Shown piece after piece: positions 15,323 to 23,192 of a stretch of 38,497 bases of DNA. Numbering within the stretch: position 1 is the stretch's first letter; every line of letters begins with the position of its first letter. Made by a program: the position numbers and the translations under genes. Source of the DNA: Agromyces sp. Soil535 (GTDB lineage: Bacteria > Actinomycetota > Actinomycetes > Actinomycetales > Microbacteriaceae). Under the pieces are notes generated by a model. The model did no database searches. It saw only the letters and a program-made list of their open reading frames with translations, and was not told the DNA's origin. The DNA is taken from assembly GCF_001428255.1 (NCBI RefSeq), contig NZ_LMRW01000016.1, forward strand, positions 1 to 38,497. The letters run 5' to 3'.

Positions 15323-17087
15323 TTCCGCTCGCTCCGAGCGCCCCTGGATCCCGCTCGCGGTTGCCGCCGGTGCCATCGCCGTCGGCGTTGGATTCGCCTT
15401 CGGAATGCCCGCATACGTGGTCTTCGTGTCGACCTCTGTCCTTGTCTCCATGGTGTCGCTGCTCGGCCTCGGAATCGTGACCGGCACGGCCGGCATGATC
15501 GCGCTCTGCCAGCTGAGCTTCGCCGCGATCGGTGCGTGGATCCTCGAGTTCTTGTACCTCGACACACCGCTCCCTGCCGCTCTCGGGCCGATGGCGTTCA
15601 TCGTCTTCATGCTGATCGCGGGGCTCGTCACCGCACTGCTCGGTCTCATCGTCGGCCTACCGGCCTTGCGCCTCCGTGGAGTGAATCTGGCCGTCATCAC
15701 CCTCGGCGTTGCAGCTGCCCTCGATGCGACGCTGCAGAAGATCTCCTTCCCCGACCATGGCGTCGCCCATATCCCCCGCCCGTTCGGGCTCGGCTACGAC
15801 CCTCAGGGCGACCGCGCGTACTTCATCTTCGCGGTGGTCGTCACGGTCGTGGTGGCGCTGATCATCCTCGCGATCCAGCGCAGTCGGACGGGAGGCAGCT
15901 GGAAGTCGGTCGCGTTCTCGGAGCGCGGCACGGCATCCGCTGGAACCAGCGTGCGCACGGCCAAGCTGTCCGCGTTCGCATTGAGTGCGTTCGTCGGCGG
16001 GATCGCCGGGTGTCTCATCGTCGGTCAGATCACCCAGGTGAACTACCTCACGTTCACGCCGATCAACTCGCTCGGGCTTTACGTGCTGAGCATCGTCGTG
16101 GGCTCGCACCTGATCGACATGGCGCTATTCGGCGGGATCCTGTTCGTGCTCATCCCCGAAATCCTGAAACAAATGCGGGTGCCGCTCGAGTGGTCGTCCA
16201 TCGCCTTCGGCATACTGGGAATTCAGGCCTTGACCACGAATACCAATCTCGGCAGCACTATCCGCGCGGCGATCTTCCGCCGTCGACGGCAGGCCGAGCG
16301 GCAGCGCGCTGCCGAGAGCGACGTGACGTCCACTCTCACGACGACAACGCACGAGGCGCCGATCCCGGCAGGCACGGGGCGCCCCTTGCTTGTCGTGGAG
16401 AACCTGACAGTGGAGTTCGGTGCTGTGAAAGCGCTCACCAATGTCTCGATGACCGTCGAGGAAGGCACGATCCTGGGGCTCATCGGGCCGAATGGCGCCG
16501 GCAAGTCGACGTTCGTCGACGCGATCGGCGGCTTCCTTCCCCAGCACCGAGGCACGGCCACCCTCGACGGGCAGTCTCTGGACGGTCTGCCGCCGCACCA
16601 GCGCGCCCGGGCCGGCTTGCGTCGTACGTTCCAACAGGATCGCGTGCCGCCCACCATGACCGTCGGCGCCTACGTGCGCTTCGTCACCCGCGGCACTGCT
16701 GACGCACTGGCGATCGACGATGCACTCGCCTTCTTCGGGTGTCCCGAGGCATCGACTCCCCTCAGTGTGGTGGACGTCGGGACACGCAGACTCGTGGAGG
16801 TCGCTGCGAACCTCGCTGCTCGCCCCAAGCTGCTGCTCCTCGATGAGCCCGCAGCCGGTCTGTCGCACGACGAGCACATCGCGTTCGGGGACCGGCTGCG
16901 GCGCGCGCCAGGGCACTTCGGGTCGACGATCCTCATCATCGAGCACGACCTCGACCTCGTGCGCAGCGTGTGCTCCACCATCACGGTTCTCAACTTCGGC
17001 GAGGTGCTGGCAACCGGCGACCGTACGACGGTGCTCTCCAACCCGAAAGTCATTGCTGCCTATATGGGCGAGACGGAGATGCTATGA
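15309..17087 (+). CDS. Fused LivM permease and LivG ATPase
   Basis: A 592-residue fusion. Residues 1-about 315 form the LivM-type permease; a charged linker follows (RRRRQAERQR, then a Thr-rich stretch); residues 358-592 are an ABC ATPase. Walker A GPNGAGKST is at 393-401, the Q-loop glutamine is in FQQD, Walker B LLLLDEPAAGL starts near 508 and the switch His is in IIEHDLDL (His546). The usual ABC signature is replaced by VVDVGTRRLVEVA, without LSGGQ or LSYG; this divergence may be tolerated because the partner LivF has a perfect one. Natural LivM-LivG fusions are known. It overlaps LivF by ATGA. Confidence 0.88.
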   Translation: MSRASSARSERPWIPLAVAAGAIAVGVGFAFGMPAYVVFVSTSVLVSMVSLLGLGIVTGTAGMIALCQLSFAAIGAWILEFLYLDTPLPAALGPMAFIVFMLIAGLVTALLGLIVGLPALRLRGVNLAVITLGVAAALDATLQKISFPDHGVAHIPRPFGLGYDPQGDRAYFIFAVVVTVVVALIILAIQRSRTGGSWKSVAFSERGTASAGTSVRTAKLSAFALSAFVGGIAGCLIVGQITQVNYLTFTPINSLGLYVLSIVVGSHLIDMALFGGILFVLIPEILKQMRVPLEWSSIAFGILGIQALTTNTNLGSTIRAAIFRRRRQAERQRAAESDVTSTLTTTTHEAPIPAGTGRPLLVVENLTVEFGAVKALTNVSMTVEEGTILGLIGPNGAGKSTFVDAIGGFLPQHRGTATLDGQSLDGLPPHQRARAGLRRTFQQDRVPPTMTVGAYVRFVTRGTADALAIDDALAFFGCPEASTPLSVVDVGTRRLVEVAANLAARPKLLLLDEPAAGLSHDEHIAFGDRLRRAPGHFGSTILIIEHDLDLVRSVCSTITVLNFGEVLATGDRTTVLSNPKVIAAYMGETEML

Positions 17088-17770
17088 GTCTCACAATCAC
17101 GGATGTCACGGTGCGCCGCGGCGTGGGCCCCGTCATTTCCGGAGTCAGCCTGGAAGTCCGGCCCGGCGAGATCACCACAGTGGTCGGGCCGAACGGCGCC
17201 GGCAAGACGAGCCTTCTCGAGGCCATGTCCGGAATCGTCCCCATAGCCGCAGGCTCGATTCAGCTCGACGGGGAGGAGATCAGCAAGACGTCGCGACGCA
17301 AGCGATCCCTCCTCGGACTCAAGCACGTCGAGCAGGGCAGGATGATCTTCCCGTCCTTGACCGTTCGGGAGAACCTGCAGCTGACCGCCCGATCGAAGAA
17401 GGACTTCGACGAGGCGATGGCACTGTTCCCCGAGTTGGAGAAGCGGGTCGACTCGCTCTCGGTGCTCCTCTCGGGCGGCGAGCAGCAGATGGTTGTGCTG
17501 GCCCGCACATTCGCTGCGAAGCCGCGCTACATCATGATCGACGAGATGTCGCTCGGCTTGGCTCCAGTGGTGTTCCTGCGCCTGGTCCCGGTCATCCGGG
17601 GCATCGCCGACTCCGGCGTCGGGGTGCTGTTGGTAGAGCAATTCGCTCAGTTGGCCCTGCAAGCGGCGACCGATGCGGTCGTGGTGACCGGCGGGCGGGT
17701 GTCCTATCACGGTCCCGCGACGACGCTACTGGCGGATGAGCAACTGCTCAGGACCTCCTACCTCGGCTGA
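17084..17770 (+). CDS. Branched-chain amino acid-type ABC ATPase, LivF family
   Basis: A 228-residue ATPase. Walker A GPNGAGKTS lies near residue 34, the signature LSGGEQQM is canonical, and Walker B is IMIDEMSLGLAP, where Met replaces the usual Pro of DEP. The H-loop histidine of the family is not evident: LLVEQF follows, as is normal for LivF proteins. It would form a heterodimer with the LivG half of the preceding fusion and energise uptake. The ATG overlaps the upstream stop as ATGA. It ends the transporter operon; the aldehyde dehydrogenase begins 218 bases downstream. Confidence 0.9.
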   Translation: MSLTITDVTVRRGVGPVISGVSLEVRPGEITTVVGPNGAGKTSLLEAMSGIVPIAAGSIQLDGEEISKTSRRKRSLLGLKHVEQGRMIFPSLTVRENLQLTARSKKDFDEAMALFPELEKRVDSLSVLLSGGEQQMVVLARTFAAKPRYIMIDEMSLGLAPVVFLRLVPVIRGIADSGVGVLLVEQFAQLALQAATDAVVVTGGRVSYHGPATTLLADEQLLRTSYLG

Positions 17771-17811
17771 ACGCGGAGGTAGGAGATGCGCAGATCACCC
17801 TCGCTGGCTGT

Positions 17812-17827
17812 GACCGCGATCGCGGTC
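17812..17827. repeat. 16-bp perfect palindrome GACCGCGATCGCGGTC
   Basis: The palindrome lies in the 218-base gap between livF and the aldehyde dehydrogenase gene, about 160 bases before the latter's start. It has no spacer, so it is a better candidate for a protein-binding site than for a terminator. The rest of this gap holds no gene or recognisable promoter. Confidence 0.45.
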
Positions 17828-17988
17828 GCCATCCGCTGGCATGTGGTCGGGGAATCGCCGGTTTCGCGGCAGTGTTCCTCGACCTGCGCTGATGGACACG
17901 CGGCGTGCGCGCACGGTCAACCGCATTTCGCTCGGTCGTCGTGATGCTGGGAGGGCTGCATCAAGTGCATTCATCTAGGAGGAATTTC

Positions 17989-19398
17989 ATGTCGGAATAC
18001 GTCGACCTGCTGGCCCGCGTGGCGGCGCCCACCGGCGAGGGCCGCGAGGTCACCGATCCCGCCACTGGGGAGACCTTCGGGCTCGTCCGAGAGCAGACCG
18101 TCGAGGATCTTGACGCGGCCGTCGCCGCCGCCAAGGCGGCGCAACCCGCTTGGGCGGCCCTCGGGCACGCGAGACGCATCGAGCTGCTCAACGCCGCTGC
18201 CGACCGCATCGATGCGGAGGGCGAGGCGCTCGCGCAAGTGCTGTCGCGCGAACAGGGCAAGCCCCTCAACGGCCCCAACGCGCGTTTCGAGGTCGGGGCG
18301 TGCTCCGCCTGGCTTCGCGCCGCGGGGGCGACCGTGCTCGAGAGCGAGGTCGTCGTCGATGACGGCGCGACCAAGGCAGAACTGAGCTACAAGCCCCTCG
18401 GGGTCGTGGGTGCCATCGGGCCGTGGAACTGGCCGCTGATGATCGGCATCTGGCAGATCGCCCCCTCCTTGCGAATGGGGAACACCGTGGTCGTCAAGCC
18501 GTCGTCCTTTACGCCGTTGAGCGTGCTCGCGATGGTCTCCATCATCAACGAGGTCCTGCCCCCCGATGTGCTCGTCGCCATCTCGGGCAACCGCGAGGTG
18601 GGTGCTCGGCTCGCGGCGCACCCCGACATCGCCAAGGTGATGTTCACGGGCTCGACCGCCGCCGGGCGCGAGATCATCAAGAGCTCCGCCAACAACCTCG
18701 CCCGGCTCACGCTCGAGCTCGGCGGCAACGACGCCGGAATCGTCCTGCCGGGAACGGACCCGGCCGAGATCGCCGAGAACCTGTTCTGGGGCGCTTTCAT
18801 CAACACCGGCCAGACGTGTGCGGCACTCAAGCGCCTCTACGTTCACGATTCGATCTATGAAGAGGTGATCGAAGCCCTGAAGGACGTCGTCGCCCGGATG
18901 CCGATGGGCAACGGTCTCGACGAGTCGAACGTGCTCGGCCCGGTGCAGAACAAGAAGCAGTTCGACATCGTCTCCAGCCTCGTCGAGGATGCGAAGTCGC
19001 GCGGCGGTCGGGTGATCACCGGCGGCGCGGCGGCGGTGGAGCTCGGCGACCTGTTCTACCCGGTCACGATCATCGCCGACCTCCACGACGGTGATGCGCT
19101 CGTTGACGAGGAACAATTCGGTCCGGCCCTCCCGATCATCCGATACCTCGACGTCGAGGATGCCATTGCGAGCGCAAACCGCCTGGACACTGGCCTCGGC
19201 GCATCCGTCTGGTCCTCGGATCCGGCGCAGGCCCGCGAGGTGGCCGCTCGTCTCGAGGCCGGAACGGTCTGGATCAACCAGCACGGAACACTCCACCCGA
19301 TGGCGCCGTTCGGCGGCGTGAAAGCATCCGGCTACGGACTCGAGTTCGGCGTCGAGGGCCTCAAATCCGTCGCGGCGCCACAGATCATCAACGGATAG
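17989..19398 (+). CDS. NAD(P)-dependent aldehyde dehydrogenase
   Basis: A 469-residue member of the ALDH superfamily that oxidises an aldehyde to its acid in the cytoplasm. PWNWPL (Asn147), VVVKPSSFTPLS (Lys170), FTGSTAAG, LELGGND (general-base Glu243) and NTGQTC (nucleophile Cys277) are all present. The ATG at 17989 follows TAGGAGGAATTTC, one of the strongest ribosome sites in the window; the upstream extension of the frame is not used. It is followed after 4 bases by an SDR. Placed after two alcohol-oxidising enzymes and an importer, it most likely oxidises the aldehyde formed from the imported alcohol. Substrate not evident. Confidence 0.93.
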   Translation: MSEYVDLLARVAAPTGEGREVTDPATGETFGLVREQTVEDLDAAVAAAKAAQPAWAALGHARRIELLNAAADRIDAEGEALAQVLSREQGKPLNGPNARFEVGACSAWLRAAGATVLESEVVVDDGATKAELSYKPLGVVGAIGPWNWPLMIGIWQIAPSLRMGNTVVVKPSSFTPLSVLAMVSIINEVLPPDVLVAISGNREVGARLAAHPDIAKVMFTGSTAAGREIIKSSANNLARLTLELGGNDAGIVLPGTDPAEIAENLFWGAFINTGQTCAALKRLYVHDSIYEEVIEALKDVVARMPMGNGLDESNVLGPVQNKKQFDIVSSLVEDAKSRGGRVITGGAAAVELGDLFYPVTIIADLHDGDALVDEEQFGPALPIIRYLDVEDAIASANRLDTGLGASVWSSDPAQAREVAARLEAGTVWINQHGTLHPMAPFGGVKASGYGLEFGVEGLKSVAAPQIING

Positions 19399-19402
19399 CG
19401 GG

Positions 19403-20140
19403 ATGACCGACTCGAGCTTCCGTTCCGGAGTGTTCGCCGGTCATGTCGCCGTAGTGACCGGAGGGACCTCCGGGTTGGGCGCGGCGACTGCCCGCGTGCT
19501 CGCGAGGTTGGGCGCCGAGGTGCACGCGGTCGGCCTCGGCGCAGACCCTCGACTGTTCGACGATCCGCTCATTCGGGTCCGCGAGCTCGACGTGACCGAC
19601 GACGCCGCGCTCACCGGCCTGTTCGCAGACCTCGACCGGCTCGATATCCTCGTGCCTGCGGCCGGCATCAGCCTGGGCGAGCGGGAGCTCGAGTGGGATC
19701 CCTTCCAGCGCGTCGTGTCGATACAACTGCTCGCCGTGTATCGCACCATCCAGCTCGCCCATCCGCTGCTCGCCCGTGCGGGCGGAAGCGTCATCACCAT
19801 CGCCTCGATGTACGCGTACTTCGGGGGTGGCACAATCGCGGCGTACTCAGCAGCGAAGGGCGGTGTCGTGCAGCTGACGAAGTCATTGGCCGAGGTCTAC
19901 GCGCCAGACGGTGTGAGAGTGAATGCCGTCGCCCCGGGCTGGATTGACACCGCGCTGCTGGCTCCCCTGAAGGAAGATCCGGTGATCGGTGATCGGCTGC
20001 TCTCGCGCACGCCGCTCAGACGCTTCGGCCGCCCCGAAGAAGTGGGAACAGTCGTGGCGTTCCTCGCCTCCGACGCCGCGTCCTTCATCACTGGTGCCGT
20101 ATTGCCAGTCGATGGCGGGTACCTCGTCACCGGGATTTGA
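19403..20140 (+). CDS. Short-chain dehydrogenase/reductase
   Basis: A 245-residue classical SDR. TGGTSGLG (residues 19-26) binds the cofactor, AAGIS replaces the usual NNAG, the catalytic Tyr-Lys pair is in YSAAK, and the end LPVDGGYLVTGI is typical of FabG-like members. It begins 4 bases after the aldehyde dehydrogenase stop with no strong ribosome site, so it is probably translationally coupled. It would oxidise a secondary alcohol or reduce a ketone in the same pathway. The unusual AAG segment lacks the family's conserved first Asn-Asn pair. Confidence 0.88.
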   Translation: MTDSSFRSGVFAGHVAVVTGGTSGLGAATARVLARLGAEVHAVGLGADPRLFDDPLIRVRELDVTDDAALTGLFADLDRLDILVPAAGISLGERELEWDPFQRVVSIQLLAVYRTIQLAHPLLARAGGSVITIASMYAYFGGGTIAAYSAAKGGVVQLTKSLAEVYAPDGVRVNAVAPGWIDTALLAPLKEDPVIGDRLLSRTPLRRFGRPEEVGTVVAFLASDAASFITGAVLPVDGGYLVTGI

Positions 20141-20145
20141 GCGCC

Positions 20146-20176
20146 CCGCCCGGACGACTCGGCTCAGGCCGGGCGG
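20146..20176 (+). terminator. Putative terminator after the SDR
   Basis: CCGCCCGG and CCGGGCGG form an 8-bp perfect stem around 15 bases, beginning 5 bases after the SDR stop codon. No T-run follows. The position fits the end of the aldehyde dehydrogenase-SDR unit. Confidence 0.5.
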
Positions 20177-20311
20177 ACTGTGGGTTGAGCTTCACGAATG
20201 CAGATCTGAAATCCCGCGCAGACCTCGGCTTCGATCCGACTGCGGGTGCTTCGTTGGACTCCCCCGCGCCGAGGGGTCGGTGGAGGCACACACGATCAGC
20301 GTTGATGTGAA

Positions 20312-20683
20312 CTCTGGACCATCGGCGACTGGTCGACGTTCTGGCCGCCCTGCCCCGAGCGCGCCCCGAGCCTGCTCTACCACGGCTACGACGAGTCGAA
20401 GCATCCGTCGGAATGGACCGCACTGGACTACCTCGAGGCCGCGGGCTACCGCGGCGGCGAACTCCTCTCCACGGATGCCGCCCCCGGCGATGTTGGGTCG
20501 CTGCTGCACTGGCGCTGCGCCTTCGGGCACGAGTTCACGGGGAGCGCCCGCCTAGTGCTGACCGGCGGCCACTGGTGCCTCGTATGCGTGCGAGATGCCG
20601 CAGGCTACGCACAGCAATCGGAACGCAACCCGTTCCTCGCCCAGCTCGAGAACGCGTCAGAGGTTCGGTTGTCCCTCAGGTGA
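20312..20683 (+). pseudogene. N-terminally truncated gene with zinc-ribbon-like C terminus
   Basis: An open frame of 123 codons plus stop, preceded in frame by TGA at 20303 and lacking any ATG, GTG or TTG near its beginning. Its composition is protein-like, with many Trp, Tyr and acidic residues. The C-terminal half has WRCAFGHEF and, 11 residues on, GGHWCLVC, a Cys/His pattern like a zinc ribbon. The start was probably lost by deletion, since the sequence before it (20177-20311) is gene-free. I do not recognise the family and give no function. The stop codon overlaps the edge of a strong hairpin. Confidence 0.6.
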
Positions 20684-20724
20684 CTGCGCACCGATCTCCA
20701 GAATGCGGAGATCGGTGCGCAGTC
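20682..20724. terminator. Strong bidirectional hairpin terminator
   Basis: Two perfect 18-base arms (20682-20699 and 20707-20724) surround a 7-base loop. The left arm starts in the stop codon of the truncated plus-strand gene and the right arm ends 36 bases from the stop of the minus-strand hydrolase, so it serves two converging units. It is the most stable hairpin I noticed in the window. Confidence 0.8.
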
Positions 20725-20760
20725 CCGCCGCAGCCTCGAGAGGGTGCGGTTTCGACGTTC

Positions 20761-22233
20761 TCAGCGAGCGACGTTCGAGGCCTTCGCAGCCTCGACCGCA
20801 GCCTTCTCATCGAACTTCAGGACATACCCGTCCCTCTGGGCCTCGTGCATCGCGGTGCGGACCCCCTTCACGTAGTTCTCATGGGTTCCATAGCGTGCCT
20901 TCAACTCCTCGTCGGTGTAGTAGCGATGCTGTCCCGACACGGAGCAGGGGAATGCCGCCCCGTTGCGGGGCGAAAGGAAGGCGGTCGGCGCCGTGAGTTG
21001 TGCGAGCCGCACACCCCCGAGCGCGTTTCCGTCTGCATCGCGCATCGGCACACCCGCGGCATCCCGGTCGAAGAGCTTCGAAGGCGCCGCGGCCGTTCCG
21101 CTCAGAATCCATTCGCGAACGGATTCGATGGCGGCGTTCAGTACCAGGCCCGAGTCGACCGTGCTGAACGCGGGGAGGACCCCGCAGGTCGGCTCGATCC
21201 AATCCGTGAAGGAGATCGGCCCGTTCGGCCCGAGGAGGGACTGATCTCGAACGATGACGTCGTCCATGTACTGCGACCCGTACAGCGAGGCGTGAGTTCC
21301 GCCGGCGACTTCCCAGACACGGGTGTATTCCGACGTGGTCCGCGGGAATCCGAAGGCGAAGGCGTCTGAGTTGACGCTGATCGCAGGGACGGCTCGATCC
21401 GATCGCAGCTGGCCGGCCTGGTCCTCGTAGACGAAGCCGTCGAAGAAGCCGTACAACGGCTGGATCGTGTTGTAGTACACGGTGAGACGCCCCGCCGATT
21501 GCGATTGCCCAGCGGCGATGACGTTCTGCACTTCGAGACCGGGCAGCGGTCCGACGTCGCCGGCGTTGTCCTTCAGCGCCTTCGACACCTGAGACATGAT
21601 GTCCCACGACAGCGGGTCGCCGGTGCACAGCGACGTCCCACCCGTGCCACAGGCGTTGACGTCCACCGAGAGGTTCCTGTAGCGCTCGGGACTCCATCGT
21701 TTGAGATGTTCGACGCCGACCCGTTGTGCTGACACAGCGGCGACCGCGTATCCCTCGCGCAAGAGATGCTCGTAGACCTCCGCGAAGAGGAACTCGCCGT
21801 CCTGGCCGATCGTCACGTTGGCCCACTCCACGATCAGGGTGCCGTTGAAGCGCTCGGGCTCCGGTGTCCTGACGAGCACTCGAGTGCGATACGGCCAGTC
21901 ACCGTCGATGACCTGCGCGGCTTGCAATGCACCGGTGTCCGCCCCGGCATAGCGATTCGCCACGCCGTCGGCGTAGAACTCTCGTTCGGTGTAGCCGAGG
22001 GCCGCCAGATCAACGGCGGCGGCACCAAGCGGTGTCGTGCCCGGCACATCGACCTCCGTGAGGGCCGCGGCCGGCACTGGAGTAGGCTCGGCCTTCGCCT
22101 CCGTCGCTGCCGTGGGTGCCGCGAATGATGCGGTGGGAAGGGAAACGAGCGCTGCGATGAGAATCAACGGCAGAAGCGCTCCCGCCACGACGCGAAGCCT
22201 CATTGCCCACTCGTGGACGTGCTTTCGTAACAT
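20761..22233 (-). CDS. Secreted alpha/beta hydrolase-domain protein
   Basis: A 490-residue protein resembling the large alpha/beta hydrolase-domain family (PF20091 type). It starts MLRKHVHEWAMRLR, then a hydrophobic stretch ending TASFA-AP, a plausible signal peptide with AxA-type cleavage. The putative nucleophile elbow is AAGQSQSAGR; several cysteines in the mature part could form disulphides, as in exported proteins. The ATG at 22233 follows AGAAAGG; an in-frame ATG at 22272 is less well placed. It would hydrolyse an ester or amide outside the membrane, perhaps releasing substrate for the importer, but it lies alone on the minus strand behind a terminator. Substrate unknown. Confidence 0.75.
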   Translation of the reverse strand: MLRKHVHEWAMRLRVVAGALLPLILIAALVSLPTASFAAPTAATEAKAEPTPVPAAALTEVDVPGTTPLGAAAVDLAALGYTEREFYADGVANRYAGADTGALQAAQVIDGDWPYRTRVLVRTPEPERFNGTLIVEWANVTIGQDGEFLFAEVYEHLLREGYAVAAVSAQRVGVEHLKRWSPERYRNLSVDVNACGTGGTSLCTGDPLSWDIMSQVSKALKDNAGDVGPLPGLEVQNVIAAGQSQSAGRLTVYYNTIQPLYGFFDGFVYEDQAGQLRSDRAVPAISVNSDAFAFGFPRTTSEYTRVWEVAGGTHASLYGSQYMDDVIVRDQSLLGPNGPISFTDWIEPTCGVLPAFSTVDSGLVLNAAIESVREWILSGTAAAPSKLFDRDAAGVPMRDADGNALGGVRLAQLTAPTAFLSPRNGAAFPCSVSGQHRYYTDEELKARYGTHENYVKGVRTAMHEAQRDGYVLKFDEKAAVEAAKASNVAR

Positions 22234-22434
22234 TCTCGAGCCTTTCTCTGCATGGGAGCTGGCTCCCAGCACACGCCGGGCTCACGGGTGCGAGCTCGGT
22301 ACTCCTGACGTGGGCAGTCTCCTGCGGATCGGCGTGCGCTACGTTGACCTTCCACGCACAACCCTTGTCGGCCGGTGACTCTCGCATCGTGACCCGGCGA
22401 CACCTCGCGGCGTGTTCGGATCGCACTCCCGGAG

Positions 22435-22800
22435 CAGTAGGCGTGTATTCGCTTCGTAGGGCACGTCGTCTGAATACTCGGGCACCAAGTCGATGAAGTG
22501 TTTGTCCTGCAGGTCCCTGCCATTCGTCGGTACTCCCTGCGGCGTTGAGCGATCTCGGCGGCGAACGAGGCTGCTCGAGGCATCACGCTTTGCGCATACA
22601 CGGGCGCTCCCCCCGAACGTGCCACGATCTCTGCGAACAGGCGTAAGGCGCGCGCAGCCACATCCTCTACAGGATCGCCGATACCTAGGTCATTCGTGCC
22701 GATCAGAACGAAGACCGCGACTGGGTTGCCCATCGCCAGCCGGGGCTACAGCGCGGGCCGCCGGCGCATAGCACCGGTCACGCTGCTGATGCCCGTGGTC
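22435..22800 (-). pseudogene. SGNH/GDSL-hydrolase remnant
   Basis: Reading on the minus strand, TGISSVTGAMRRRPAL resembles the second SGNH block and is followed by a stop; VAVFVLIGTNDLG in another frame matches block III (GTND); then, in a third frame, HFIDLVPEYSDDV corresponds to the region before the catalytic Asp-His block. At least two frameshifts and a stop separate these pieces, and neither the N-terminal GDS block nor the final DxxH block is visible. It is a decayed esterase/lipase gene with no likely product. Confidence 0.6.
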
Positions 22801-22890
22801 CGCGACAGTCCAGCGACTGACGAGTGCCCAAGCAGCGCGCCCTGACAGACCGTCGAGATGCGAGATCCTGCAAGGCCGCCGGCCTCGTCA

Positions 22891-23040
22891 TTAGTGCGGG
22901 CGGTTGGTGCGCGTCAGCCCCGCGTCCGCCATCAACGTAGCGATCCCTGAGCCATCGACGCCGTCAGTCTTGAACCGGTGGCCGGCGGCCTCGATGATCC
23001 GCTGCCGCGTCGCCTGCTTTTGCTCCTTGCTGTACCGCAC
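22891..23040 (-). pseudogene. Truncated TetR-family regulator, DNA-binding part only
   Basis: From a GTG at 23040 the frame encodes about 49 residues, VRYSKEQKQATRQRIIEAAG and DGSGIATLMADAGLT, aligned with the first 43 residues of TetR-C (25085-25672). It then runs into TRTNRPH and a stop where TetR-C continues NGAFYAHFESKDDL. The recognition helix is incomplete and the ligand domain is absent, so it cannot act as a normal repressor. It points away from the SDR operon at 23193, as a divergent regulator would. The TetR-C gene inside that operon may now fulfil its role. Confidence 0.75.
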
Positions 23041-23098
23041 CGCATGCTCTTTCGCCCTTGCGGCCCGCTGGTGATCCTCGTCCCGCACGTCATTCAGA

Positions 23099-23176
23099 GT
23101 ACGACCATAATTTAATTTTCCGAAAGTCTTGCCCTGGAAGCCGCTCACACGTATGGTAGTACGAACGTAATCTAAA
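23099..23176. promoter_or_regulatory. Paired direct repeats, operator-like, before the SDR operon
   Basis: AGTACGACCATAATTTAA (23099-23116) and AGTACGAACGTAATCTAA (23159-23176) match at 15 of 18 positions and lie exactly 60 bp apart in an AT-rich stretch unlike its surroundings. The second contains the small palindrome TACGAACGTA. They lie between the truncated tetR and the SDR start, where an operator is expected, and are candidates for binding by TetR-C. Confidence 0.6.
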
Positions 23177-23192
23177 ACTTCAGGAGCTCATG

